Origin: Pyrococcus horikoshii OT3
Lineage (GTDB): Archaea > Methanobacteriota_B > Thermococci > Thermococcales > Thermococcaceae
Assembly: GCF_000011105.1 (NCBI RefSeq)
Contig: NC_000961.1
Location: forward strand, 310,001 to 374,000
DNA: 64,000 bases
Direction: 5' to 3'
The stretch's first letter is position 1. Each line of letters opens with the position of its first letter. The position numbers and the translations under genes are program-made. A model generated the notes under the pieces. It ran no database searches and was not told where the DNA came from. It saw only the letters and a program-made list of their open reading frames with translations. Of this stretch, positions 50,279-58,099 are shown one piece after another.

Positions 50279-51159
50279 AGCCAAGGATTTCAGTTATAAT
50301 TCCAACCTACAATAGGGAGGAGCTTCTTAGGAGGGCTATAGAAAGTGTGCTAGACCAGACCTTCGATGACTTTGAAATTTTAGTTATAGATGGCGCTAAG
50401 AGTGAGTCAACTCGAGAGCTTGTTCGTTCCTTTGGTGATGGAAGGATAAGGTACATTCCACAGAAAGGAAAGGGGATTGCTAATGCCCGTAATTTGGGTG
50501 TTTCAAAAGCAAGGGGAGAGTTCATAGCCTTCCTTGACGACGATGATAGGTGGAGGAGGGATAAGCTTGAGCTTCAGCTTGAGCTTTTTAAAGTCTTACC
50601 TCAAAGCTATGGCGTTGTATACACGGCCTTCACCTACTATTACTTAGAGAAAGATAAGGTTTTGGGAATAAAGCATCCTAGGGCGAGTGGTGATGTATAC
50701 AAACACCTCTTGAAGGATAACATCACGGGAACTTCTACTATTATGGTGAAGAGGGAATGCTTTAAGAAAGTGGGGCTTTTTAGGGAGGACTTTGTGACCT
50801 GTGAAGACTGGGATATGTGGCTTAGGATGGCGAAGGTATGCTACTTCGGAGCTATAGATGAACCATTAGTTGATTACTCCATTCATTCGGGTCAATTTTC
50901 CTTTGCTAAATATTTAGAAGGGAGGTACAAGATGATAGAAAAGCATTTGGATATAAAGCGTAACCCTAGGGTCCTTAGCTATCATCTCCTGCAAATTGGG
51001 GTTTTAAAACTTTTTAGCGGAGACAAACGTGGGGTTGAGGATTTGTTAAAGGCCTTTAGACTAAACCCAACGATCAGGGGAAATATCTGGGATATATTGT
51101 CTTCATTCGTTGACGTGAGGACGAGGATATATATTCTTAAGTTCCTGGGGCGACTTTAA
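50275..51159 (+). CDS. Family 2 glycosyltransferase
   Basis: A 294-residue GT-A enzyme: ISVIIPTYNREELLRRAIESVLDQTFDDFEILVIDGAKSESTRELV, then GIANARNLGVSKARGEFIAFLDDDDRWRRDKL with the DxD, and FVTCEDWDMWLRM near residue 184 with an acidic base. It likely extends the same polymer as the TagF/TarI-like genes. The start GTG at 50275 overlaps the cytidylyltransferase stop, so the two are translationally coupled. Confidence 0.92.
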   Translation: MKPRISVIIPTYNREELLRRAIESVLDQTFDDFEILVIDGAKSESTRELVRSFGDGRIRYIPQKGKGIANARNLGVSKARGEFIAFLDDDDRWRRDKLELQLELFKVLPQSYGVVYTAFTYYYLEKDKVLGIKHPRASGDVYKHLLKDNITGTSTIMVKRECFKKVGLFREDFVTCEDWDMWLRMAKVCYFGAIDEPLVDYSIHSGQFSFAKYLEGRYKMIEKHLDIKRNPRVLSYHLLQIGVLKLFSGDKRGVEDLLKAFRLNPTIRGNIWDILSSFVDVRTRIYILKFLGRL

Positions 51160-51173
51160 AAATAGGTGTGGGC

Positions 51174-51590
51174 ATGTTCAAAAGAAGGGAATATGAGCGG
51201 TGGATAGTAGAGGCCAAAAGAACACTTTCTTCTGCATATTCTGACCTGAAGGAAGGTTACTATGAATGGGCAAGTTTTAAAGCACAGCAAGCAGCAGAAT
51301 TAGCTGTAAAAGCGATTTTGAGGGGATTAGGATTTGCCCCTATAGGACATTCTATTACGCGCCTTTTGAAGGATCTATCTGGAAGTCTTAACTTAGATAT
51401 CCCCAGGGAGATTCTATATTTTGCAATGGAGCTTGACAGGAATTATATAGCGCCAAGGTATCCTGATGCATACCCGGAAGGTTCACCTTTCGAGTACTAT
51501 TCGGAGGACATTGCTAAGGAACTTGTAAAATACGCTGAAAAGATAATTAAATTCGTAGAGGTAGTGGTAGATGAGCTTCAAGCAACTTAA
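51174..51590 (+). CDS. HEPN-domain protein (toxin partner of MNT)
   Basis: A 138-residue HEPN helix bundle. Typical are YEWASFKAQQAAELAVKAILRGLGF, GHSITRLLKDLSG and DRNYIAPRYPDAYPEG. HEPN/MNT pairs are toxin-antitoxin systems in which HEPN is an RNase that MNT silences by nucleotidylation. I chose ATG 51174 with AGGTG 5 bases upstream over GTG 51168. It overlaps the MNT gene by 20 bases. Confidence 0.87.
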   Translation: MFKRREYERWIVEAKRTLSSAYSDLKEGYYEWASFKAQQAAELAVKAILRGLGFAPIGHSITRLLKDLSGSLNLDIPREILYFAMELDRNYIAPRYPDAYPEGSPFEYYSEDIAKELVKYAEKIIKFVEVVVDELQAT

Positions 51591-51972
51591 AGAGCTTGTG
51601 GATAGAATAGTCAAATACCTAAACGGAGATGTCACCGTAATCCTCTTTGGTTCCTATGCTAGAGGAGACTATAATAGAACCAGTGACTTTGATATTGTTG
51701 TTATTTCAGATAGGCTAGATGGAAACCCGTTGGAAAGGACAAAGCCATTGTACGCCTTAAACGAGGACTTCCTTCCGGTTGACATAATAGCCTACACAAG
51801 GGAGGAGTTCTTGAAGGCGTTAGAAAACCTCTCCCCAACTGCCCTTGATGCTATTTCATACGGGAAGGTTCTATACGATGATGGATTTTATAAGATAGCC
51901 AGAGAAAAGTTCGAGGAACTCAAGAGGAAGGGGCTAAGGAAGGGGAAGTATTGGATGATAAGAGGTTATTAA
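51571..51972 (+). CDS. MNT nucleotidyltransferase (antitoxin)
   Basis: A 133-residue minimal nucleotidyltransferase: VILFGSYARGDYNRTSDFDIVVISD holds the GSxARG and the DxD catalytic aspartates, and PVDIIAYTREEFLKAL the third acid. It pairs with the HEPN gene upstream and is probably its antitoxin by AMPylation of HEPN. Both frames are intact, so this module may be active. Confidence 0.9.
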   Translation: MSFKQLKELVDRIVKYLNGDVTVILFGSYARGDYNRTSDFDIVVISDRLDGNPLERTKPLYALNEDFLPVDIIAYTREEFLKALENLSPTALDAISYGKVLYDDGFYKIAREKFEELKRKGLRKGKYWMIRGY

Positions 51973-51983
51973 AGGGGATGTCT

Positions 51984-52163
51984 ATGAGCTTTTTCAAAAA
52001 TTTCATCGGAAAGAGAGTAAAGAAAAGGGAAGGGCTTAAGTTTACGTGGAAGGGAGCTTTAAGGGAGTTGAAAAGTAGGTATTCATCGGTTGAACTTCAG
52101 CATAAAGCTCTCGAATGGTGGATCTCTCCAAAGGCCGGAGATTTTCAAAAGAAAGGTTATTAA
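51984..52163 (+). CDS. Small protein, possible orphan antitoxin
   Basis: A 59-residue basic protein with the pattern TWKGALRELKSRYSSVELQHKALEWW, which resembles short Thermococcales antitoxins found next to PIN genes. No toxin gene follows: the next genes are on the opposite strand. I chose ATG 51984 with GGGG 6 bases upstream over earlier in-frame starts at 51951 and 51978. Family assignment is by recall and weak. Confidence 0.45.
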   Translation: MSFFKNFIGKRVKKREGLKFTWKGALRELKSRYSSVELQHKALEWWISPKAGDFQKKGY

Positions 52164-52181
52164 AAATGTAAGCCTTCTGGG

Positions 52182-52646
52182 CTAGTTGCTAAAATCTTCA
52201 TTTGTTAATGCCTTTAGAATTTCTTCTGCAGAATCTATAGCTTTTTTAAGGGCCTCTCTGTCAATTTTAACTTCTATCTTCTTTTTTCCAATAATTCTTT
52301 TTTCTTCACCATAGATTTTTACTATGGTTGGATTTAAGGCATAGTGGTCGGAGGCAACACGATAAACATGAAGGAAGATTATCTCACGATCTAATGCACT
52401 TGATATCATATCTTGGAGAAACATTCTAAAAGGAAAATAATCCTGGTTGGATCCCTGGCCTGGCCGATTTTCTAGGAAGTATTTCTTGTTTGCCCAGAAT
52501 ATGAATAAAGAAAAGTAAAGAGCACTTATAGCTCGTCTTATGAAGACTTCATCAAGCTCGTAATTTTTTGAAACCACAAATTCTTTAAGTTTCTGTATAA
52601 ATTTTGAAGGGTTCATCTGATTTACTCTCTCAGCCCTTGAAGGCAT
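52182..52646 (-). CDS. HEPN-like protein, third gene of a three-gene operon
   Basis: A 154-residue helical protein. RRAISALYFSLFIFWANKKYFLENRPGQG and LHVYRVASDHYALNPTIVKIY suggest a HEPN bundle; RVASDH is an R-x4-H motif of the kind that forms the HEPN RNase site. ATG 52646 has AAGGTGG 7 bases upstream and overlaps the previous gene by 25 bases, so I kept it over ATG 52616. The two other products of this operon are unknown, so this may be the effector of an unclassified toxin-antitoxin or defence module. Confidence 0.65.
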   Translation of the reverse strand: MPSRAERVNQMNPSKFIQKLKEFVVSKNYELDEVFIRRAISALYFSLFIFWANKKYFLENRPGQGSNQDYFPFRMFLQDMISSALDREIIFLHVYRVASDHYALNPTIVKIYGEEKRIIGKKKIEVKIDREALKKAIDSAEEILKALTNEDFSN

Positions 52647-53056
52647 ATTATTGCCACCTTTGATACTAATTCCTTAAATCCAGCTTTTTCCATCTCACTT
52701 TTAACTTCTCTAACGATCCTTCCCCACTCTTCCCAAGTGCCATTTGGGAAAATTATCTCAACAAATAGGGGTTCTTGTGTTTCTGGGTCTTCAACGATAT
52801 CTAGAGTGGGTGATCCAAGGTGAGGATATTTGTTAGAGAGTACTTCTAACAGTAAGGAAAGCTCAAAGATGTCAACTAGTGAAGCAATTTTCAGGAGGGT
52901 TTTTTCATTAAGCCTCCCAATTATCCCTGGGATATATGTGCTATTTTGAGCGATCTTTATCTTAATGGTACTGAGTATACCGTTATCTAATTCTGACCAA
53001 ATTTGAGTACCTCTCCAGAGTGTTGAATATGTATCATGATAATTAGTCATTGCCAT
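52622..53056 (-). CDS. Uncharacterised protein, second gene of HEPN operon
   Basis: A 144-residue protein I do not recognise. It is helical in its first 80 residues (RLNEKTLLKIASLVDIFELSLLLEVLSNKY) and then has a short beta-alpha unit with PLFVEIIFPNGTWEEWGRIVREVKSEMEKAGF. This last part could be a small ferredoxin-like domain. GAGGTGATATAG precedes the ATG at 53056. It overlaps the HEPN-like gene downstream and starts 10 bases after the first gene. Confidence 0.6.
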   Translation of the reverse strand: MAMTNYHDTYSTLWRGTQIWSELDNGILSTIKIKIAQNSTYIPGIIGRLNEKTLLKIASLVDIFELSLLLEVLSNKYPHLGSPTLDIVEDPETQEPLFVEIIFPNGTWEEWGRIVREVKSEMEKAGFKELVSKVAIICLQGLRE

Positions 53057-53066
53057 CTATATCACC

Positions 53067-53510
53067 TCACTCCATAATTTTCTCCCACGTAATTTTCGGA
53101 ACCCATCTAACTACGTACCATGGTTCTCCATTTGGAGTTTTTATCTGAGTATTTTTTGATGCCATCACGGGCTCAATTTCAACCCTAATTTTGTATTTAC
53201 CTAATTCTGGGTCCTCATATTCAACTTCTTCCAGAGCGGATTCCTTTTCGATAATTTTTATCTGTATCCAACCTTCTTTGGGAGGTATCTTGGATGGGGC
53301 TATAGGTTTCCCTTCTAGTTCTCTCATGCTCTCCTCTGAGGGATAGACTGATATTCCAGTCGTAATATTTACACCAAACTCAACACCAAAAGGAGAAGCT
53401 TCTTCAAAAGGATGGACATCGACTATTGCCACTCTGAATTTAATTAGGGTGTTATCTTCAAGTTTTATATTACCCCATTTAGTATTAAGAACTCTATTGA
53501 GTTTTCCCAC
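53067..53510 (-). CDS. Uncharacterised beta-rich protein, first gene of HEPN operon
   Basis: A 147-residue protein with strand-like segments throughout (NTLIKFRVAIVDVHPFEEASPFGVEFGVNITTGISVYPS, WIQIKIIEKESALEEVEYED, YKIRVEIEPVMASK, WYVVRWVPKITW). No named family comes to mind. The start is a GTG at 53510 with AAGGAGGGAG 7 bases upstream. An inverted repeat brackets its TATA box, so as first gene it may encode or be controlled by the operon's own regulator. Confidence 0.6.
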   Translation of the reverse strand: MGKLNRVLNTKWGNIKLEDNTLIKFRVAIVDVHPFEEASPFGVEFGVNITTGISVYPSEESMRELEGKPIAPSKIPPKEGWIQIKIIEKESALEEVEYEDPELGKYKIRVEIEPVMASKNTQIKTPNGEPWYVVRWVPKITWEKIME

Positions 53511-53532
53511 TTTACTCCCTCCTTATAGAATG

Positions 53533-53565
53533 TAACCAAGAATATTAAAATGTTTTGCTTGGTTA
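53533..53565 (-). promoter_or_regulatory. Inverted-repeat operator bracketing the HEPN-operon TATA box
   Basis: TAACCAAG (53533-53540) and CTTGGTTA (53558-53565) are perfect 8-bp inverted repeats separated by 17 bases. The spacer holds TTTTAATATT on the minus strand, correctly placed as the TATA box for GTG 53510. A dimeric repressor bound here would block the box. Confidence 0.6.
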
Positions 53566-53584
53566 AAAGAAAAGAAAGAATAAA

Positions 53585-53669
53585 AATGCCTTTTATCGAA
53601 TCAGCTTCTTACTCGCTGGTTATTTTGTTAATAGCCTTTAAATGTTGGAATAAACTCTAAAAAGGCATT
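53585..53669. repeat. Wide inverted repeat between HEPN operon and AF2212-like antitoxin
   Basis: AATGCCTTTT at 53585-53594 and AAAAGGCATT at 53660-53669 are perfect 10-bp inverted repeats 65 bases apart. They lie in the non-coding gap 53511-53718 upstream of the small gene at 53719. They could be remnant element ends or spaced operator halves; I cannot tell which. Confidence 0.4.
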
Positions 53670-53718
53670 ATAGGGAAGTCCTAAAATAGGTGTACACAAA
53701 AGGTATGGGGGAAGGGAA

Positions 53719-53883
53719 ATGTCAATCATTATTAATAAGAATGGTGTCTTTAAACCTTTAAAGAAAGTGAAGCTAAAAGATTGTCAAAAAGTCAAAATTA
53801 GAGATGTCTCTAAGTACTATGGAGTATTTGGAAAAGCTTCTGCAAAAGAATTAGAGGAATTGGGAGAAGATGCTCAAATGTAA
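53719..53883 (+). CDS. AF2212-like (DUF104) antitoxin, orphan
   Basis: A 54-residue protein: SIIINKNGVFKPLKKVKLKDCQKVKIRDVSKYYGVFGKASAKELEELGEDAQM. The pattern NGVFKPLKKVKLKxGxxVKI is diagnostic of the AF2212/DUF104 antitoxins, which pair with VapC. GGGGGAAGGG lies directly before the ATG. No PIN gene follows; after the stop there is only the promoter of the next regulator. It is likely an orphaned antitoxin left after loss of its toxin. Confidence 0.7.
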   Translation: MSIIINKNGVFKPLKKVKLKDCQKVKIRDVSKYYGVFGKASAKELEELGEDAQM

Positions 53884-53997
53884 TACCTAGTCCTACTTTA
53901 AGATTAAATGGTAAGTGCAGGGGGATGTTGGCATGCAACAATCACTTTGTACATAAAATCAAAAATGTTATATATAATGCTTTCTAATTTTTGGACA

Positions 53998-54939
53998 ATG
54001 TTAACAAAAACTGAAGTTGATGCTCTTTTGAAACTTGAAGATAAAGAAAAAACTATAACCGAGCTAGCGGAACTAAGCTTATCCATTTATCGAACCTACG
54101 CCCTAGTTGTATCCCTTGAAAGGAAAGGCTTAGTAAAGACAGAAAAAAGAGGAAAATACAGGATGGTATCGTTAAGTGGGACAAAACCGGTTGAAATCTT
54201 GAGGAAATTAATGATTAAGTTTGGCCACATGCCTCTAGAAAAGATCCTAAGTGGAAAGAATCTTGCTCTTCTCGCTGTTCTTGAGAACATTCCATTAACT
54301 TCTCGTGAACTCTATGTAAAAAGCAACCTTCCAAGGAGCACCTTTTATCATGTAATCAATAATCTTTCGAAGTATGGACTCATAGGGAAAAGAAATGGGA
54401 AGTACTTCCTGATAGAGAAATATGAGCTATTTCACATCTTTGCAAAGGAAATTTATGAACTGCAAAATCTAATAAGGGCTAGAGAATTCTCCAGGAATTC
54501 AGTCCTAGTGTGGAGTGGGGTTAGTGAATTCATACTCTCAACGGAAGAGTATAAAGGGAAGGATGTTGGAAACTTTCACTTAACTGGACTCGAACGGTTT
54601 AGTGACTTTGGAATAGATGTCATTGGAGCTGGGAGATATCACTACTACTATTCTGAGAAGGTAAGGAGACTTTCGCTGGAAGATATTATTGTACACGCGT
54701 TGCTCATAGATTTTAGCCCGAGAACAATTTTGTATTCGCTCGTTCTATTGCTTACATACAAGGATAAGGTAAATAAAAAGAAGCTCTTTGAGCTTGGGAA
54801 AAAGTACGAGGTTAACACTAGAACTCTATTGGGATATCTCAAAGGAAAAGAAGTTAAAAGATATCCGTACCCATCTATGAAAGAAGTTGTTGAAATTTTC
54901 AAACTATACTTTGGTGAGGAGAGTGAAAACGGTAACTAG
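53998..54939 (+). CDS. Two-domain winged-helix regulator, AbiEi-like antitoxin
   Basis: A 313-residue protein with two winged helices: LTKTEVDALLKLEDKEKTITELAELSLSIYRTYALVVSLERKGLVK (about 1-50) and LAVLENIPLTSRELYVKSNLPRSTFYHVINNLSKYGLI (about 92-130). A C-terminal regulatory domain follows. An upstream in-frame start at 53908 is rejected because TTATATATA at 53968-53976 is a TATA box about 25 bases before ATG 53998, giving a leaderless transcript. It overlaps the broken nucleotidyltransferase downstream, so the pair parallels the AbiE-type module at 23788-25363. Confidence 0.72.
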   Translation: MLTKTEVDALLKLEDKEKTITELAELSLSIYRTYALVVSLERKGLVKTEKRGKYRMVSLSGTKPVEILRKLMIKFGHMPLEKILSGKNLALLAVLENIPLTSRELYVKSNLPRSTFYHVINNLSKYGLIGKRNGKYFLIEKYELFHIFAKEIYELQNLIRAREFSRNSVLVWSGVSEFILSTEEYKGKDVGNFHLTGLERFSDFGIDVIGAGRYHYYYSEKVRRLSLEDIIVHALLIDFSPRTILYSLVLLLTYKDKVNKKKLFELGKKYEVNTRTLLGYLKGKEVKRYPYPSMKEVVEIFKLYFGEESENGN

Positions 54940-55595
54940 AAAATCTAAATTTCACCTATTGGAGGAAAAGACTAGGCGACTAAATATTAAGCCTCTAAAA
55001 GTTTATTTAATTGGTGGAGGCAACTTAGCTTTGAGAGGCCTTAAAAGTGCAACAAAAGATATTGACATCATAATTCTTGATGAGAGGCAATTTTCCATTA
55101 TGCAAAGCCTTTTAGAGACTCCAATACCAAAAATGCCTGTTTATGTTAGACAATATCAGTCTCAGTGGAATTATAACCTTGGCATGAGTTCTAGGTACTC
55201 TCATTTCCTATATGGGTTTAATCTCGAAATTTTTGTAGAGAGTTCTTGGTAAGCTATATCTTTCTAAAGACATGATCTCAAGAGCTGAAATTCCTCAAGA
55301 GTTTTCCTCACATAGGTTCTTTAGGATATATTTAGTTTCAAGAGAGGATCTTTTCCTGTTCAAAAGTGTAACCTCAATAGAAAGAGTAAGGGATATTGAA
55401 GATTTGATTGTACTTGTTGAAACTGGACTAGATTATGAGGTAATCATTCGTGAACTTGAAAATCAGCTCTCTAAGGATGACTCACTTAGGAGCTTAATTC
55501 CGATGACAATCCATCAGCTTGATCTTTTAATGGAACAAATTGGGACTGTAAAAGGACTTATCCACCTCATGGAATATTTAATAGGCAGGGATTAA
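54914..55595 (+). pseudogene. Nucleotidyltransferase (AbiEii-like toxin), frameshifted
   Basis: Upstream part: PLKVYLIGGGNLALRGLKSATKDIDIIILDERQF, with the GG and DxD nucleotidyltransferase motifs, ending GFNLEIFVESSW-stop at 55252. Downstream part in another frame from about 55239: RVLGKLYLSKDMISRAEIPQEF then LFKSVTSIERVRDIEDL. The two join naturally if the GAGAG at 55238-55242 had one more AG (giving FVE-RVLGK), so a dinucleotide contraction is the likely lesion. Start is uncertain (GTG 54914 or 54923, inside the regulator's 3' end). Alternatives are phase variation or a sequencing error. Confidence 0.75.
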
Positions 55596-55706
55596 ATGAG
55601 CGAGATAAGCCAAAATCCTCTAGATTTCAATGCTCTTTGGATTCCTAAGTAGGATAGTAATAAGGAGTGTAATGTTTAAATAATTAATTATAGAATAGGT
55701 AGAATT

Positions 55707-55928
55707 ATGAAGAGAGTAGAGAGTAGGATTGGAGTTTTGGGAGGCAAGCCTGTAATCAAGGGGACGAGGATACCTGTGTACCTGATCTTGGAGCTTCTTG
55801 GGGCCGGACTTACCATTGAGGATATCCTCAAGGAATATCCGGAATTAACTAAGGAAGACATCCTTGAAGCTATTAAATTTGCCTCAAAGCTTGCAAAGGT
55901 GGAAATCATTGATGCGATATCTCCTTGA
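55707..55928 (+). CDS. DUF433 antitoxin
   Basis: A 73-residue DUF433 protein: RIGVLGGKPVIKGTRIPVYLILELLGAGLTIEDILKEYPELTKEDILEAIKFASKL. The KPVIKGTRIPV start and the helix-turn-helix DILKEYPELTKEDILEAI are diagnostic. DUF433 proteins are VapB-like antitoxins paired with DUF5615 PIN-like toxins, which is what follows here with a 17-base overlap. The antitoxin frame is intact while the toxin is broken. Confidence 0.9.
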   Translation: MKRVESRIGVLGGKPVIKGTRIPVYLILELLGAGLTIEDILKEYPELTKEDILEAIKFASKLAKVEIIDAISP

Positions 55929-56234
55929 CGAGAATGTCTCGTTTATAAGGCGGCTACAAGAAAAGTATGATGTTAAAAGAGTCCAGGAAATACGGTGGGG
56001 TTTATCCGATAGGGGATAGCAAGAAAAGAAGGACGTGTTCTAGTTACTTTAGATAAGGACTTTGCCAGCCTTCAGCTGGCTTCAAGAAAAGTGACCGTTG
56101 TGCTGATTGATATCCACCCACCCCTGCCCTGGGAGGTCACAGAAGTATTTATGAATAGCATCAAAATAATTGAGGAGAATCCTGGAAAGCTTATAATAAT
56201 CAAGAAAAGTTATTATTCTTTGACATGTTATTAA
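55912..56234 (+). pseudogene. DUF5615 PIN-like toxin, frameshifted
   Basis: The first frame reads MRYLLDENVSFIRRLQEKYDVKRVQEIRWGLSDRG-stop at 56019. The continuation IARKEGRVLVTLDKDFASLQLASRKVTVVLIDIHPPLPWEVTEVF to 56234 is in another frame. Restoring one G in the run AGGGGATA (56011-56018) would give SDRGIARKEGRVLVTLDKDF, the normal DUF5615 core with its LDENV and LDKDF acidic motifs. AAAGGTGG at 55895-55902 is its ribosome site. The single-base change in a G-run could also be a sequencing error. Confidence 0.8.
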
Positions 56235-56274
56235 ATATTAAAATCTGGCTTATGTAGGGAGAAGTACATCCCAG

Positions 56275-56721
56275 CGAGCTTGGCACTCAGACTCTAGCCT
56301 TAGGTTTTATGTTCCGCACATTCCTTGGAGTGAATGAGTTAAGCTTAGTTGTAATTGGAGAACCAAACTTAAATCTAATTAGAAATTCTTTCGCAGCACT
56401 CCTCAACGTTCTCTTAAATTCCCTATTTCGTTGCAAACGTTTTCAACTCTTCTTGGCTTTACAAGAGGACTAAAATTTATCTCTTTAGTAGGAATTACGT
56501 AAAGTCTTTAATTATTAGCTTCGTTTTGCTTGGAGTTGTTAAGGAAATCCATCTAAAGGTGCTCTATTCCAATCCTTGTAGTATTCCTGGGGGCTTATTT
56601 CTTTTTAGTCTTGCTGAGTAGGAGCATTGATAGGGAAGACATTGAGCTGTTGTTAGCTATAGAGAAAAAGCTTGGTGTGAACCTGAGAATAGTAAAGAAA
56701 ATTTTAAAGAGATTCGTCTAG
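56275..56721 (+). pseudogene. Remnant of a polysaccharide flippase, C-terminal part
   Basis: Several frames joined read as a Wzx-type C-terminus: LGTQTLALGFMFRTFLGVNELSLVVIGEPNLNLIRNSFAALLNVLLNSL, then SFVLLGVVKEIHLKV, then IPILVVFLGAYFFLVLLSRSIDREDIELLLAIEKKLGVNLRIVKKILKRFV-stop at 56719-56721. At least two frameshifts and an internal deletion separate them. It overlaps the region shared with the intact flippase at 41835 but is a different paralogue, so it is not that gene's missing tail. It marks a former polysaccharide gene in what is now a toxin-antitoxin region. Confidence 0.65.
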
Positions 56722-56801
56722 TTGACAAATAAGAAGGTTAAAAAGTCCCAATTTAGTCTATATATGTCACTCTTAATCCCATCTTCCTTGCTTGTCCCTT
56801 A

Positions 56802-57163
56802 TTATTCATTGTGATTAATTTTAGCTTCTAATTCCCTTGCTTGTGCTAAGAACAGGCTGTCATAAGTTGGTATGTCATAATCCATAGCAATTTCCAGAGC
56901 TTCCCGTAAATATTTCTGACCCGGCTCTAGTGTTATTAACCCTCCCTTACGAGCTTTTCCATTTGCTTGTGAAGTCCTGGAGCTTGTTTCCTCGTTAGTA
57001 TCTTGTACTCCTTTATGTACTTTCATATTACATTTGTAGTTTCGATGATTAGCATGTCAACTGCATGTGGTTCTAAGCGGGGATCCAGATATTGTATTAC
57101 TTTTTCCCAGCCTTCTTCCTTTATTAAAAACTTCGAAAAAGCAGAGGAATCAATGACTATCAC
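56802..57163 (-). pseudogene. VapC-type PIN toxin, disrupted
   Basis: From the GTG at 57163: MIVIDSSAFSKFLIKEEGWEKVIQYLDPRLEPHAVDMLIIETTNVI-stop, where the TGA replaces the Trp codon found in the intact homologue (NAIWKHY). The frame resumes KYIKEYKILTRKQA and shifts again before LITLEPGQKYLREALEIAMDYDIPTYDSLFLAQARELEAK. It then ends early without the final Asp motif. So there is a nonsense change, a one-base deletion and a lost C-terminus. It is the former partner of the VapB at 57150-57359. Confidence 0.8.
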
Positions 57164-57359
57164 GATCCTCCCTCACCAACTTTTGTGCCGTTCCCTTTGG
57201 TGCGGTAGGTAAGGTTTGAATATAAGCCACAGCCTCTTGTAGAGCTTTCCTCTTCTTATATTCTCTAATTTTCTCTTTTATGAACTCCCTAATTTTCACT
57301 TTCTTCATCTCCCGCTTAATTTCTGGCGGAACATGAATACTAATAATAACATCTCCCAT
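57150..57359 (-). CDS. VapB-type antitoxin
   Basis: A 69-residue antitoxin: GDVIISIHVPPEIKREMKKVKIREFIKEKIREYKKRKALQEAVAYIQ and a C-terminal GTAQKLVREDRDSH tail almost the same as that of the VapB at 41387-41608. The N-terminus has lost part of the ribbon-helix-helix linker relative to the other copy (about 5 residues). ATG 57359 is chosen over 57404. It overlaps its wrecked VapC by 14 bases, and the frame here is intact. Confidence 0.75.
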   Translation of the reverse strand: MGDVIISIHVPPEIKREMKKVKIREFIKEKIREYKKRKALQEAVAYIQTLPTAPKGTAQKLVREDRDSH

Positions 57360-57455
57360 AATTAATATATAATGTAAGACCAGATTCTGAATGAGACGTA
57401 ACACATTTTTCTTCTGAATAAATACCAGTTAGAGTTATATAGGGCATCTTCCATC

Positions 57456-57656
57456 ATGTGGGCGATCAAATGGATTCGCCAAATCTCCATGCTACTTTTC
57501 TCAAATCTTGTAATTTCTTGTTTAGAATTTTATGTCAAAATAGCTCTCCTGGAGGAGATAGAAGAAATCTTAGAAAATGCTGAATCTTGGTTAATTGACC
57601 AAGAGAAAGCTAAGATAGTGGAAGGCAGAGCATTAGATCTTATGGACAGAGGGTAA
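57456..57656 (+). other. Short open frame, possibly a remnant
   Basis: A 66-codon frame whose second half, ALLEEIEEILENAESWLIDQEKAKIVEGRALDLMDRG, looks like a real acidic helical segment, while the first half (MWAIKWIRQISMLLFSN) does not. It could be the end of a lost antitoxin or regulator gene. No ribosome site is visible. The flanking DNA from 57405 to 57839 otherwise shows nothing. Confidence 0.25.
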
Positions 57657-57839
57657 TTAACTTAGTTTTGTGAATAGAAAACTGGGAAAGATAAATTTCA
57701 TCTTAATTTAAAGCTGTACTATTGTGGAAAGCTAAAAATAAAACCCTTTATCGGGAAATAAATAGTAGTGGAACAATACTCTTAGAGCTTGGAGTTCTTA
57801 AAATCTAGAGCAATGCTAAAAGGTTCAAAATAAAAGGGT

Positions 57840-58086
57840 TCACTTTTTGTAGGCACTTTCTCTCGGCCGAATATCCATGATTACAATAACTTTTTCATCC
57901 CAATATACAGTATAGAAAACCCTGAGTTGCCAGTCCTTAGGCGATAAGTGTTCGTTTCCTTAGTTTTTTCGCCTTTGACAGGCTTTAAATCATATCTATA
58001 AATTCAGCCAACTTTTTGCGTTGGGCAGGTTTAAGGAATTTCTTCGCCTTTTTAATGACATCTTTGTCTACAATGACCTTGTACAA
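57840..58086 (-). pseudogene. RelE-type toxin, disrupted
   Basis: From TTG 58086: LYKVIVDKDVIKKAKKFLKPAQRKKLAEFIDMI, then a stop. Another frame gives YDLKPVKGEKTKETNTYRLRTGN, and a third VFYTVYWDEKVIVIMDIRPRESAYKK-stop at 57842-57840. Aligned on the intact RelE at 63401 (VERYDVKPVKGKR...YRFRIGDYRVFYTILWDEKAVVIVDIKSREKAYKK), this is one RelE gene with a short internal deletion near the VERYD region and at least one further frameshift. GGTGAGG lies 5 bases before the TTG. Confidence 0.82.
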
Positions 58087-58099
58087 TATCCTCACCTTT

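Noticed and set aside
53098-53140. Possible CRISPR repeat near the Cas6-like or HEPN genes
   Set aside because: I looked for 28-37-base direct repeats with regular spacers across the window and saw none; only short operator-type repeats occur.
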